Positions 37,444 to 48,030 of a stretch of 64,000 nt of DNA are shown here, one piece after another. Under the pieces are notes generated by a model that was given only the letters and a program-made list of their open reading frames with translations, was not told the DNA's origin and made no database searches. Location of the stretch: contig MNCI01003613.1 of assembly GCA_015680685.1 (NCBI GenBank), positions 567,336 to 631,335 of the forward strand. Direction: 5' to 3'. Every line of letters begins with the position of its first letter. Position 1 is the first letter of the stretch. The stretch is from Gnetum montanum. Taxonomy: Eukaryota; Streptophyta; Gnetopsida; Gnetales; Gnetaceae. The position numbers and the translations under genes are program-made.

Positions 37444-38685
37444 TTGGCCCCTCTTTATTGATGCTTGGAGGAATCGACCCGAGAAGTGTCGACAAAAAAG
37501 TACAAAACACCATAAACAACTTGGTAGAAATATTGTCTGTTGGCACTTAGCCAGATGTCATCGCATGACGTTCAGTAGTACATGCGATTGTGGAAAATGA
37601 TGTTTGTAGCTGGATAGGGAAATGGAGATTGTGGGGATTGTAGAGAAATCAAGGGGTTGTGCATGGTAAAGGGGATGTCCGGGTATGTGTGCGGATCATG
37701 CTTATCTTCTTGGGATCAAAACATGATGTGTACGTCCTTTGGCGGTACAAGACTCTTGCTTAGTGTTCAAGAGGACCTGTTGGCAAAACCAAAGCCACGT
37801 GATGATGTGTTGAATTCTTTGAAGGAACAGTGCCCTTGTTTAGTGTTTAGGGGGAACCTGTTGGTGGAGAGCCAAAGCCATGCAACGGGATGTTACTTGA
37901 TTGTTTTCTTTTGAAGGAACTGCCATCCCATCAAGGGTTGTGGGAAGGACTGCTTCTTTTTTTTTTTGTTTTTTAATCTTATGCACATGCTCAAATGCCA
38001 TGTTGTGGGTTGCAACCACTTAAGAGTGGCGCAGTATGCAATAGTATGTTCAATGTTTCGGGCTATACCAGGTGTGTTCGAGATGTAACCAAGTATAAGA
38101 TGTTGAGGGATAGGTAGGATATGAAACGGGAGATGTACTCGTGAATGGCTTGATTAATCTTGTCACGTGCGTCGTGAACAACGTCTCACCTTGCTACTTA
38201 TGAAGAAGTGCATTCTTGTACGAACACCTATGAGTGTCATCCTGCAAGCACAACTCCAAGAAGACAAGAAAACCATGAGTGAGTAAGTGAGCTTAGACTT
38301 AAACAACTACTGATGAAACTAAGGCACTAAACAAGATTTTAGGCACTGTATATGAATGGCAACAATGTTGTTAGGATCGGCTGATGGCGAGTGATGCAGC
38401 AGTTCTGATGAAGTTTGGATGCAACCAAAGATCGAGGTACTAGAGAGAAAATTGCCAGTTTATAGTCGTAGCTGACTATCATGGGTTTTTTTTATGTCAT
38501 GAACTGTTGGACATTTCTTGTTTAGTGTCGTGGCAGATGGTACATTGCCAGTTTCTAGTCTTGGTGGACCATGAAGAGGCAAACCAGTTTATAGTCTTTG
38601 CGGACTCTGGCGAACGTGGCTGTGGCAATTTACTGTCGTGCCAAACGGGTGCTAGTTTGTTGTCATTGTAGACATTCTATGGTAT
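37444..38685 (-). other. 3' untranslated region of element C
   Basis: It begins with the polypurine tract (AAAGAGGGGCCAA on the minus strand, abutting the LTR). It contains an imperfect internal duplication at about 37750-37890 (phrases TTAGTGTT, CCTGTTGG and CCAAAGCCA). The same region is found in E at 62011-62980. No convincing gene; the open frame at 37657-37914 has no recognisable motif. Confidence 0.6.
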
Positions 38686-38689
38686 CAGT

Positions 38690-39050
38690 TTACCATCATG
38701 ATGCCAGGACGAGCTGTGGTATCAGTTTACCATCATGATGCCAGGACGAGCTGTGGTATTAGTTTACTATCATGATTCTAGGATGAGCTGTGGTATCAGT
38801 TTACCGTCATGATGCCAGGATGAGCTGTGGTATTAGTTTACCGTCGTGATTCCAAGACGAGCTGTGGTATCAATTTACCTTCGTGATTCCAAGACAAGCT
38901 GTGGTATCAGTTTACCATCGTGATTCCAGGACGAGTTGTGGTATCAGTTTACTGTCGTGATTCCAGGACAAGCTGTGGTATCAGTTTACCATTGTGATTC
39001 TAGGATGAGCTATGGTATCAGTTTACCATCGTGATTCCAGGACGAGCACG
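38690..39050. repeat. 37-bp tandem repeat after the integrase of C
   Basis: GAGCTGTGGTATCAGTTTAC recurs at 38711, 38748 and 38785 and onward at 37-base spacing, about nine copies. Looser repeats with the AGTTTATAGTC core extend leftward to about 38450. On the minus strand the unit contains GGTAAACTGATACCACAG. Confidence 0.85.
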
Positions 39051-39059
39051 TACCTGAGC

Positions 39060-40140
39060 CTATACTCAAATGTGGAACGGTTTCAAGAACAAGTGATTGG
39101 TCAGATTTGCAAGTTCATTCCCTTCCATGTCAGCTAACTTGAATGCTCCATTGTCGTACACTTTGGTAACCAAGTAGGGCCCTTCCCAGTTGGTTGAGAA
39201 TTTGTCTGGGTGTTCCCGAACAACCTTAAGTACAAGGTCACCTTATTTGATAGGGCACTTATGAACATCGTGCCGATGGCATTTTCATTGTCTTTTTTGG
39301 TACCATTCAATCTGATCGAGGGCACGTATACGTTCCTCCTCCACTGAGTCCAAGTCAATGATGCGTAGGTCATTATTTCACCCTTCGTTGAGGAGTCCAA
39401 AAAGTGTGATCCTTAAAGATGGTACTTGTAATTCCAAGGGTAAAATAGCTTCTAAACCATAAACAAGACTATATGGCATTTTACCTGTTGAGGTCCGATG
39501 CGTAGTACGATAAGCCCACAACGCATATACCAGCTACTCGTGCCATCTTTTCTTGCTTTGGATAAGCATCCTTTTGAGTACTGTAATAATGGTTTTATTT
39601 GTGGCCTCAACTTTCCCATTGCTCTGAGGGTAGTAAGGGGATGAAAATGAGTTCTTGATCCCTAGGCTTTCACAAAATTTTTTGGTTTCGGCACTGCTGA
39701 ATTATGGCCTGTTATCGGTGATGATGGTCATGGGGATGCCAAAACGGGTCACAATATTTTCAAGAATGAAGTTACATACATGTTTAGATGTGGTTTTTCT
39801 AAGGGAAACAGCTTCTACCCACTTCGTGAAATACTCTATCGCGGTTATGATGAAGCTATGCCCTACGGAAGATGAGGGTGTTATTGGTCCAATAAGGTCC
39901 AAACCCCACTTTTGAAAAGGCCATGTGATTTGCGCTGTATGCAACTCATTTGGTGGGACATGAATCAGATTACTATGTCTTTGACAGATATTGCATGTTT
40001 TAGCCTTGGAGAGATAGTCATACTCCATGTGTGGCTAATAATAACCTAAGCATCTTATTTTTGTTGCCATTGCTTTAGGTGCTCTGTGTCCTCCGCATAG
40101 TCCATCATGTACTTGCTCAATGATGGTTTGGGCATCAGCG
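39060..40140 (-). pseudogene. Integrase of element C
   Basis: On the minus strand the zinc-binding part reads HDGLCGGHRAPKAM and then TCNICQRH; the Trp expected after GYY is a TAG stop. The core (40028-39702) has WGLDLIGPITP, EYFTKWVEAV and IITDN, then NGKVEATNK downstream, so DDE is present. [15 protein letters not shown] and [10 protein letters not shown] follow, then WEGPYLVTKVYDNGAF at the C-terminus, ending near 39066. It is inactive because of stops and frame changes, but closely matches B and E. Confidence 0.8.
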
Positions 40141-40301
40141 CTACCAATGCATGTTAGCAGTATGCCTTCATAAGATTAATGACACAATGTGTCCCCTACC
40201 AGTGCATATTGTTAAGAATGCTTTCATACCGTGTCTTTTTGTGCATTTGTTAAATGTTGCGGTGTTTCACCATGTAGAAGGTACTATTTTATGTCGTCAT
40301 A

Positions 40302-41250
40302 TCATTCTACCGCATGTGTTGTACTAACAGATGCAATTGGTAATGTATCGAGAGCATCGGTTATGGGTTTAGAACAACTAATTATGGAGCTTGGCAACAT
40401 ATGGAACATGTCAGGTGATATGTTTAGCACTAGCGTGGCCAATGCGTCTACAATGGTATTGTCATTTCTAGGGACATGTTGTGCATCCATGTTTTCGAAT
40501 TTCCTCATTAAGTGTTTGGCTAGTCACAGTATGGTTGTAAATGTTGCGCTTTACATGTATAAATATCTGTGACTTGGTTCAAAACCAGTTGTGAGTCTCC
40601 CCTGACCACTAGTCGTGTGATGTCTGAAGCTAGTGCTGCCATGAGACCTCTAAGGAGACCTTCGTACTCAACACTTCCCACTTGAGAGGTGGATGCTCCA
40701 TCAAAGTTCAAAATGGCATCATAGTCATCGGGTACTATGTCTATTGCACTCACATTTTCATCAAGGGACTTTGGCTTTATCATTGCTTGATCATGCGTTG
40801 GTGATGCAGTCATTTGATTTTCTATGGCTTGACCCTTAACTGATGATTGCGCTATGTAGTGTAGGTCAAACTTGGCTATCATGGCTTTCCAACGGGCTAT
40901 TCTACTTGACTTGTAAATGTTTCCTGTGATGGCTCTGAGCACATTATCCTTGCAGATTATATTGACTTGGTTATGGAAGAGGTAATGTCGCCATTTTTTT
41001 AAGGAAAAGGTAAGAGCTAAACATGACCTCTCCACCTCATTATAATTCTTCTCATGGGCTACTAATGCATGGCTTAAGTAATAGACAGGAACTTCGGTTC
41101 CATCGTCTTGTTTCTGGCAAAGCATGGATGTGATTGATGAGTCCGATGTGGCAAGGTAGATATAAAATGGTTTATCATTTTGAGGTGGATAAACTATGGG
41201 TAGTTGAACAAGTGCTATTTTAATATTGTCAAATGCTTCCTGGCACTTTG
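40302..41250 (-). pseudogene. RNase H and archaeal-type RNase H of element C
   Basis: The 201-codon frame 41125-40520 covers the end of the first RNase H (VPVYYLSHALVAHEKNYNEV, with RHYLFHNQVN) and then the second RNase H with ILNFDGAST and VEYEGLLRGLMAAL, then VVRGDSQLVLNQV. Compared with B, about 25-30 residues are missing between GAST and VEYEG, which should remove part of the fold. A further piece at 40508-40302 continues with RNDNTIVDALATL, the end of the domain. Confidence 0.75.
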
Positions 41251-41259
41251 AAGTCTATT

Positions 41260-42466
41260 CAAAATGGACGTTCTTGCGTAGCAAGTGATTCATAGGTTTC
41301 AACTTGTTCGTTAGTTTTTCTATGAAAAGCCTAATGAACTGTAATCTACCTTGTAAACCTCAGAGTTCGGTAAGGTTGCTAGGGGCTTTTAAGTTTGTTA
41401 TGGCCTTGAATTTATCGGGGTCTACTCATATCCCTGCTTTTGAGGCTATGAATCCAAGCATTTTTCCTGTTTTGACTCCGAAGACACATTTCTTTGGGTT
41501 AAGTCTTAGCTCATATTTTAAACAATGCTTTAGTACTAGGTCAAGATCTTGTACGTGTTGTTTTGATGTCTTTGATTTAACCATGATATCATCCACATAG
41601 TCGTTGAGCAAGTGAAGCATGTAATCGCTAAAAATAAATGTCATTGTCTTTTGATATGTGGCCCCAGCGTTCTTGAGATCGAAGGGCATCATTGTGTAAC
41701 AAAAGGTTCCCCATGGTGTCATAAAGGTAGTCCGGAGCTGATGCTCTAGGTTAATGCGTATCTAGTTGTATCTTGAGAAGCCATCCATAAAAGATAATAG
41801 GGTTGCAACGTTGAGATCCCGAAAGTCAATGCATAAGCGAATGCTTCCGTTCTTTTTCAGGACAATGACCATGTTGGATACCCAATCGATGTAATCGACA
41901 GCCCAAATGAAACTTGCCTGATAAAGTTTGGTGATCTCATTGCGAACTACCAATGCTACCTCAGGTTTAACCTTTCGTGCTTTTTGTTTTACTGGCCTCA
42001 ATTTTGGATCAAGGATAATATTGTGCTGGACGATTCGAGGATCTAACCCAGGCATGTCAGTGTACGACCAAGCGAATGCTTTTATGTTGTCTCGAAGCAC
42101 ATCTTCAATGTCTTTGGCTAGTTGAGGTTGCAATAGTGTACTTAATTTTAATATTTTAATTTCACCATCAGGCATAGCGATGGGGGTTTCAGTCAATGGG
42201 TCTTCAATGATACTATCGGCTTCTATGTCAAGAGATTTTGTCATACCTTTGTAGCTATCTAGTGTTTGTTGTGTTGAGGCTATGATTGTGTCGTCCATTG
42301 ATGTACCTAAGTTGATGAAATTTATGTCGATTTCTCTTGTGATCTTTCCATATGGTCCATCGATGATCAAGGGTGTGGATAAATGCTGACAATCCATCAG
42401 GCTTATTCCTGCCAATAAACAGAGGGCAGAGTGAGCTAATAGGTGTTGTTCTGTGTTCCTTGGCAA
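41260..42466 (-). pseudogene. Reverse transcriptase of element C
   Basis: The frame 42466-41762 starts in the protease-RT linker, includes KAFAWSYTDMPGLDPRIVQH, and reaches the fingers with GSIRLCIDFRDLN. A deletion then joins LNVAT to LLSFMDGFSRYN, removing about 25 residues. The palm is in 41722-41426 with MPFDLKNAGATYQ and the catalytic YVDD in NDYVDDIMVKSK, then NPKKCVFGV. The AWSYTDMPGLDP and NAGATYQ tracts are typical of the Tat group. Confidence 0.85.
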
Positions 42467-42514
42467 CGTAAATCATGTGTACATGTACGGTGGTGGTTTA
42501 TCGTCGCACCGGGA

Positions 42515-42770
42515 TGTGTGGCAGTTTAAGGCCTTACCAGGCCAAATGTGGTAGTTTAGGGCCTTACTAGGCCGTGTGTGGCAGTTTAAGGCCTTACCGG
42601 GCCGTATGTGGTAGTTTAAGGCCTTACCGAACCGTATGTGGCAGTTTAAGGCCTTACCGGGCCGTATGTGGCAGTTTAAGGCCTTAACGGGTTGTATGTG
42701 GTAGTTTAAGGCCTTACCGGGCCGTATGTGGCAGTTTAAGGCCTTATCGGGCCATATGTGTGATTTGACG
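42515..42770. repeat. 30-bp tandem repeat between the RT and antisense gene of C
   Basis: GTGGCAGTTTAAGGCCTTAC repeats about nine times with a 30-base period. As 30 is a multiple of three, it produces a repetitive minus-strand frame (PGKALNCHIR units) that should not be taken as a gene. Confidence 0.9.
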
Positions 42771-42964
42771 ATGCCTAGTTGCCATATGTTTAGCGCGGGC
42801 ATCCGAAGTTGATTTACGAGGGAATTAGCACATAGTAGTGTTCATTTTGTTTTATATTATTTTTCGTATTTTGTATTTTGAATAATTTTTAAATAAAATT
42901 AATAAAATATTAATAGAAATCAAAGGCGGTGGTGGCGGTGGTGGTAGCAGCGGGGTTGGTGTGA

Positions 42965-42978
42965 TGCTATATATAGCA
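42965..42978 (+). promoter_or_regulatory. TATA box of the antisense gene in C
   Basis: The palindrome TGCTATATATAGCA contains TATATATA, about 230 bases before the ATG. A GGT/GGC triplet tract (42925-42955) precedes it and a 5' leader with repeated GCGTAGAAGCTCAAACCCCA units follows (43020-43130). It would drive plus-strand transcription, opposite to the element. Confidence 0.55.
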
Positions 42979-43203
42979 TAAGGCTGTCAGTTGTTAGAGG
43001 CACCGTGAACTTGAAGCAAACCGGAGTGTGAGCGTAAACCTCAGCATAAGCGTAGAAGCTCAAACCCCAGCGTAAGCGTAGAAGCTCAAACCCCAGCATA
43101 AGCGTGAGTGTAGAAGCTCAAACTCTGACGTATAGGATTCAGTTTGGCGTGCGGGTTCGAACCCTAGCATAAACCTATCAGTTTCAGCATGTAGGACACC
43201 GAA

Positions 43204-44485
43204 ATGGGTAAGGGCAAGGAGGTAGAAGGCCAGGGGAGGAAGGGGCTTGACTTGAATTTCACAGAGGAAAGTGAGGCCATGTTGCAGTGTTTGCCTAGAC
43301 CAAGGGTTCCATCATGGCCTGGATCAGCACACAGGTAGGCTCTAATCCTACCTCTATTAATTGTTTTTCATCTATAGTTATTATTTGGCGTAGACAGTCT
43401 TGGCAGCGTAAATAGTTTTGGTAGCGTAAAGGGGCTGTACGCTGAGCGTAGGTCCGCAGCGTAGAGGGTCTGTATGCTGAGTGTAGATGATTTCCACAAC
43501 GTATAACGCAGACAATTTTTAGGCAGCATATAGCGTAGACTGTTTTCATAGCATATACATTGAGTGTAAATGGTTTTTTTCTTTTTAGGCAGCGTATAGC
43601 GTAGACTATTTTCACAGCGTATACACTGAGCGTAAATGGTTTTTTCTTTTCAGGTAACATGTACGCCGAGTGTTTTCATAGTTTGTTGATAGCGTATACG
43701 CTGAGTGTAAATAGTTTCTTTGACCACGTATACGCCGAGTGTAAACAATTTTTAATTTTTTGAAGTATTGGCCTACAACATGGAATTTCATTTTTCCATA
43801 TCATTTTCATGTATAGCTGATTTTTCGTGGCATTCTGGTTACTTGCAGGGATCCTAAGCCTTTTCTCCTTGTAGTTGAGCTGGTTAGAGTACTAGCATGG
43901 TTTGGGCCACTTGAGACCAATGAACCTACCCCTGATCTGACTATTGACAATAATGGGGTATGGTTCAGGGAAGGGACCTGTGAATTCCTCGCTTTCATCC
44001 TAGACAAATTTAAGGTGGTGGTTTGGTCACACCTAAGTGAACAAGTGGCATGGAGTGTGCTTGAAGCTATGTTGCCGGGATCTTTGGATGATGTCGTGGT
44101 TTTCATGGTGGATATTGACGAGGGGCCTCTGGTGATTGAGGAAGGTCCCTGTGGAGGGCCTAGATCCACTCGTCCATTATCACGTGTGTGGGACTTATTG
44201 CCACGAGGGCCTAACTATCTCAATAACACTTTGTTTCTGGCTGCGTGTGCTCACACATTATTTCAAAACCCTCCTAGCACAGTGTATAGGATAGAGAGGT
44301 AAGGTTGTTTATTTTGTTGTTTTTATTTTGTCGTTTGGCGTTTGCCTCTACTCTGACAACCATTCTTTTGCAGGCCCCAGGTTGATAAAGATGGGACATG
44401 CATCGATGTTGATGGGCTTGCACTGGCTCATACCACTCTAGAGACCTTTATGGCGGGTCCCACCCTTCGTGGAGCTATATTAGCC
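43204..44485 (+). pseudogene. NIF/FCP1-like HAD phosphatase domain (exons 1-3 of the antisense gene)
   Basis: After about 45 residues the joined exons read KPFLLVVELVRVLAWF, where active plant NIF-domain proteins have a KxLLVLDLNGxL-type strand with catalytic Asp. Then come WFREGTCEFLAFILDKFKVV and VWSH (compare the RPG-EFL-FEVxVWSS segment), RVWDLLPRGPNYLNNTLFLA, and HTLFQNPPSTVYR (compare NTLLxDDSPxKxxxNPPxT). The catalytic Asp of the first motif is Glu and the late DD pair is lost, so enzyme activity is unlikely. Exon 3 ends the domain with VDGLALAHTTLETFM, then a TAG stop at about 44485. This is a family-level judgement from motif order by eye. Confidence 0.6.
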
Positions 44486-47465
44486 TAGACGAAGGGTGAA
44501 ATTTTTTATTTCCATAAATGTTTTTCCAGGGCGTTTGCACAGTGCACGGCTCGTGGGTGGCTACATGGAGATTAGTCGCGCAATGGACTAGTTTTCCCTC
44601 GTGATGCTGACTTGGGTTCTAGTACCTCGAAGTTCACAATTGAAGGTTAGTGATGATATTTCCTAGATGCCTTTGTGTGTTTGTTCAGCTGCTAGTGGTC
44701 ATACTGATGTTATGGTTTTAAATTGTATTTACAGTTGATGTTCCTCCCGGCGGAGACCCTGTTACGACAGGACAAACTGAGAGTACCCTGTCGATGAAGT
44801 TTGGGGAGATCAGCAAGGCACAACGATGGTTGTGCACCAATGCCCTGCCATCTATTGTCTGTTGTTTGGATGATTTGCAGTTATTTACAACCCCGAGCCC
44901 TGATGTGTCCATAGCTAAAATGATCGGGATTGTTGATTCATTCGACAAGTCCGTCTCCTACTACAACACCTGTATTAAGGGTGTCAAAATAGTTTTCTAT
45001 CTATCAGCCAAGTTCTTTTCAGACCTGTTCGGTGTACTGGTAGATGACGTAAATGTGGTTTTGGATAGGGTGCAAAAAGAGCTTCATATGGTGTGTGAGC
45101 TAGAAGACTGTTTGGGCATTGTCAAGGGCTCTAAGGGATTCTCTATGTAGGGGACATCAAAGGTGGTGGAAGTTAATGAATTGTATCCCCTGTTTCGGGC
45201 ACAGGTGTTTCCTAAATCCCTATCCTAGGTGAGGAGTCTTGGGGTGAAAGATATGCACATCATATGAACTATTTTAGAAACTGGAATGTGTTATAATTGG
45301 GCTCAATTTTTGTTGTCGGGCTTTCATAAGGAGATAGTGCGATTGCGTTCAAACGTTGAGGTGCAGTCCCAATTTATGTTTCGCATTCTTCATGGGCTAT
45401 CTACGCCACTTGGATGAGTTTTTAGTGGTTCGTGTGGATAATAAATATGTTCTATGGGATCGTACTCAATTATCTTGCCCATGGATTAATCATTTGTTCG
45501 AGACAACTGAGTCCCAAGATGCACCTGAGGGGATTGATGAATTTGTGTCCATCACGACAGGAGGGTCATCTGGTACTTCAATCCATACATGTGATAGTGT
45601 GGGGTTGGAACTAGACAATGTGCCCTATACTGCAAAGAGAGCTGAACGTGTCATCAAGGAGATCATTGGGAAAGCCAAGTCGAAGCTCCCGAAGTGTGAA
45701 CGCTCAACAGAGATGGCCTCAACTGTGGAAGAGCCAAGGGTGAAGCGAATACGGTTCAAAATGTCTGTTCGAGGTAAGTAAGCTTGGGGCACTTATTGCA
45801 TTGTCCTTTTCATCTTATTCATACTTTTCTTTTTGACCACTTCCATGAAACTAATGCCTTCAGACTTGACTCGGGAAGTGAGGAGACAAGAATTAGAGAC
45901 CATTATGGAGGAAGAGGAGGCTACGATGGACTTAATAATTGAGGAGGAAGAGGTCAGCAAGGATCAGGCGGAAGGGATGGAGGAGCTAGCGAAAGACACC
46001 ACAGAGACAGAATAGGTCGATGACCAGGGTGGTATTGATGAAATGTTCAGTAGCTTCCTTAATGGAAGATTGGACCTTAGTGACCCTCCAAACCCAGAAG
46101 GGGTCAGAGAAGACAGTATGTTTCCTTTTGTTTTATTGTGTTTCTTGGTAAATCATTATTTCTATGGTGTTTTACTTTTATGTTTTATCTCTTCCAGAAA
46201 AAGGTAGGATAATTCCTACGATTCAGTTAGAAGTGCCTATGAAGGTGGTTCCCCTTGAAATGTCCCCTGAGGCTAGTCCACCTTGTACTCGTAGACCATT
46301 TTCTTGGACCGAGATGCCAAGTAAAATGGATTTCGTAACCAGTATCGTTGACAAGGTGGCCGAACGTATTCAGGAAGCTCACCCTGAGATAGGTACCAAT
46401 GTTTCGAGTCTTTTGTAGGTTTCGAGTTTCACACCCCTTTTTTGTCGTCTAATGTTTAATGCCCATTCTTTTTGTCTGCGTAGGAGCCAAGCTGAAGTGG
46501 GATCCATCTGAGACCATTAGCATTGAAAGTTTGCCTACACTACCCACAGAAGTTGAACAGATACCAAGGCCGGTCTATGACAAGGTGGCAGAAGGTCTTG
46601 TGCATAATGCCAAATCACTTTGGACCTATAGGCATTCCATTGAACAGTTATGGTTGCAAATCTAAGCAAAGGAAAAAGAAGTTTCTAAGTTATTGGTTGA
46701 AGGTGATGATCTCAAGGCTCGGTATGAGTTTGCCTCGGCTAGAATGATAGGTGATCGTTCTTGGTGAACCTCTGAGATCACTTATACTAGATATTGGAAC
46801 CTGCTCAATCGCCACGCGTCACTAACCCGGAGACTAGCAAAGCATAATGCCCAGGTAGATCTACTGAACCTCAAGTGCTAGGATTGGAAGGCTTTCGCTT
46901 CTAAGGTGTGTAAGTGGGGTCAAGATGAGAAGAACCATAAGCACCATTACAAGAAATCATTGAAGGAAGTATCCATAGAAAAGCATCAGCTTGAAATGTT
47001 TGTAGAGGGTTTGGGTCTACGCTCTGCGTTTGATACCTTTGCTAAGAATACAACTGTTGAGATGGAATTGCCTACTAGGGTAATTACAACTACTTCTGGG
47101 GAGGTCTCTATGTGTGAATTCCACTTGAAATGTCCTACATGGTTAGTTGTTGACAAGGGGAAGGCCTTGGCAAATGTCAATCTAGGCCTTGATGGGACTG
47201 ATTGGGCTAGTGTCTCAGAGGAGGAGATTCTCCATTGACTGGAATTCAGTTTAGGGGGGTCCCCTTTGGTAAGCATTTTTTTGCCATGAAATTTGTTCTT
47301 TGAGTAATTTTTGGGAGTTTTCTCCTTTGTTCTTATGTTGATTGTCTCTTTTGTATTTTATAGGGTCGAGGCAATGACGATGTTCAAGAAGCTGGCCCTA
47401 GTGGAGTAGGGACCCATGATGCTGGCGGGTCTAAAGGGGACGACCCTCCCGTCCCTGATGTTTAG
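43204..47465 (+). pseudogene. Eight-exon antisense gene in element C with a NIF/FCP1-like start
   Basis: Exons: 43204-43334, 43849-44298, 44374-44645, 44735-45773, 45864-46115, 46198-46392, 46484-47268 and 47364-47465, all GT-AG. Reading frame passes every junction (phases 2, 2, 1, 1, 1, 1, 0). Only one net frame change is needed, inside exon 4. The product would be about 1,070 residues. Exons 1-3 resemble a NIF/FCP1 phosphatase domain. Exon 4 is of unknown type. Exon 5 is Glu-rich. Exons 6-7 are charged and coiled-coil-like (KLKWDP, then a helical part with WGQDEKNHKHHYKKS). Stops (TAG, TGA, TAA) mostly sit where a transition from a Gln or Trp codon explains them. The same gene is in B. Role unknown. 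Confidence 0.75.
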
Positions 47466-47543
47466 TTTTTGCTTTGAAATTATTCTGGCTCACATTTTCA
47501 CGTGAGTCATAAATTGAATGTTTTGAGTTGTATTGAACGGATG

Positions 47544-47549
47544 AATAAA
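47544..47549 (+). terminator. AATAAA signal of the antisense gene in C
   Basis: AATAAA lies about 80 bases after the stop codon at 47463-47465, a normal distance for plant 3' untranslated regions. Confidence 0.5.
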
Positions 47550-47814
47550 ATCAGTTAAATCTTGTACTTGTATATCATTACATGTATACATATATTTTTT
47601 GTTATGGATTTTAAGTTTAAATGAAAATAAGACACGACAATGTAAAATGTTTTGGTTTGTTTTTGTAGTTTAGTGTAGTGCACAAAGGTAATTATAAGTA
47701 GGAATGTAATTATAAGCGAAGGATAATTACGAAGATTGTTATTGGCAACACAACAATGCAAGCATAAATTCGAACAATGAACTGGAATTTGGGAGAAAAA
47801 CAAAGTGTAGGTAG

Positions 47815-48010
47815 ATGAACTAGTTTAAGGCCATTTTAGGCCACATGCACTAGTTTAAGGCCATTTCGGGCCACATGCACTAGTTTAAGGCCATTTTGGA
47901 CCATGCGTAAGCAAGGGAAGTTTCAAGTGACAAAGGTTGATTTCTTGGTAGACCGACCATTTCTAATCATGGCTAGTTTTATGTCATTATAGACATGATA
48001 GTTTAACATC
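47815..48010. repeat. 36-bp repeat with a TTTAAGGCCATTTT core in element C
   Basis: ACTAGTTTAAGGCCATTTTA and close variants occur three times in succession, then looser copies up to about 48010. It mirrors the 30-bp repeat on the other side of the antisense gene and shares the GTTTAAGGCC core with it. Confidence 0.7.
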
Positions 48011-48030
48011 GTTCTGAACTTCAATGTCGT

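Noticed and set aside
38690-39050. CRISPR-like array
   Set aside because: Units are contiguous and vary; there are no unique spacers, and the DNA is from a plant nucleus.
42473-42802. 109-codon frame with PGKALNCHIR repeats
   Set aside because: It is the 30-bp tandem repeat read in one frame; no start context or homologue.
43807-44169. 120-codon minus-strand frame opposite exon 2
   Set aside because: Shadow of the antisense-gene exon; no homology and the splice frame on the plus strand is far better supported.
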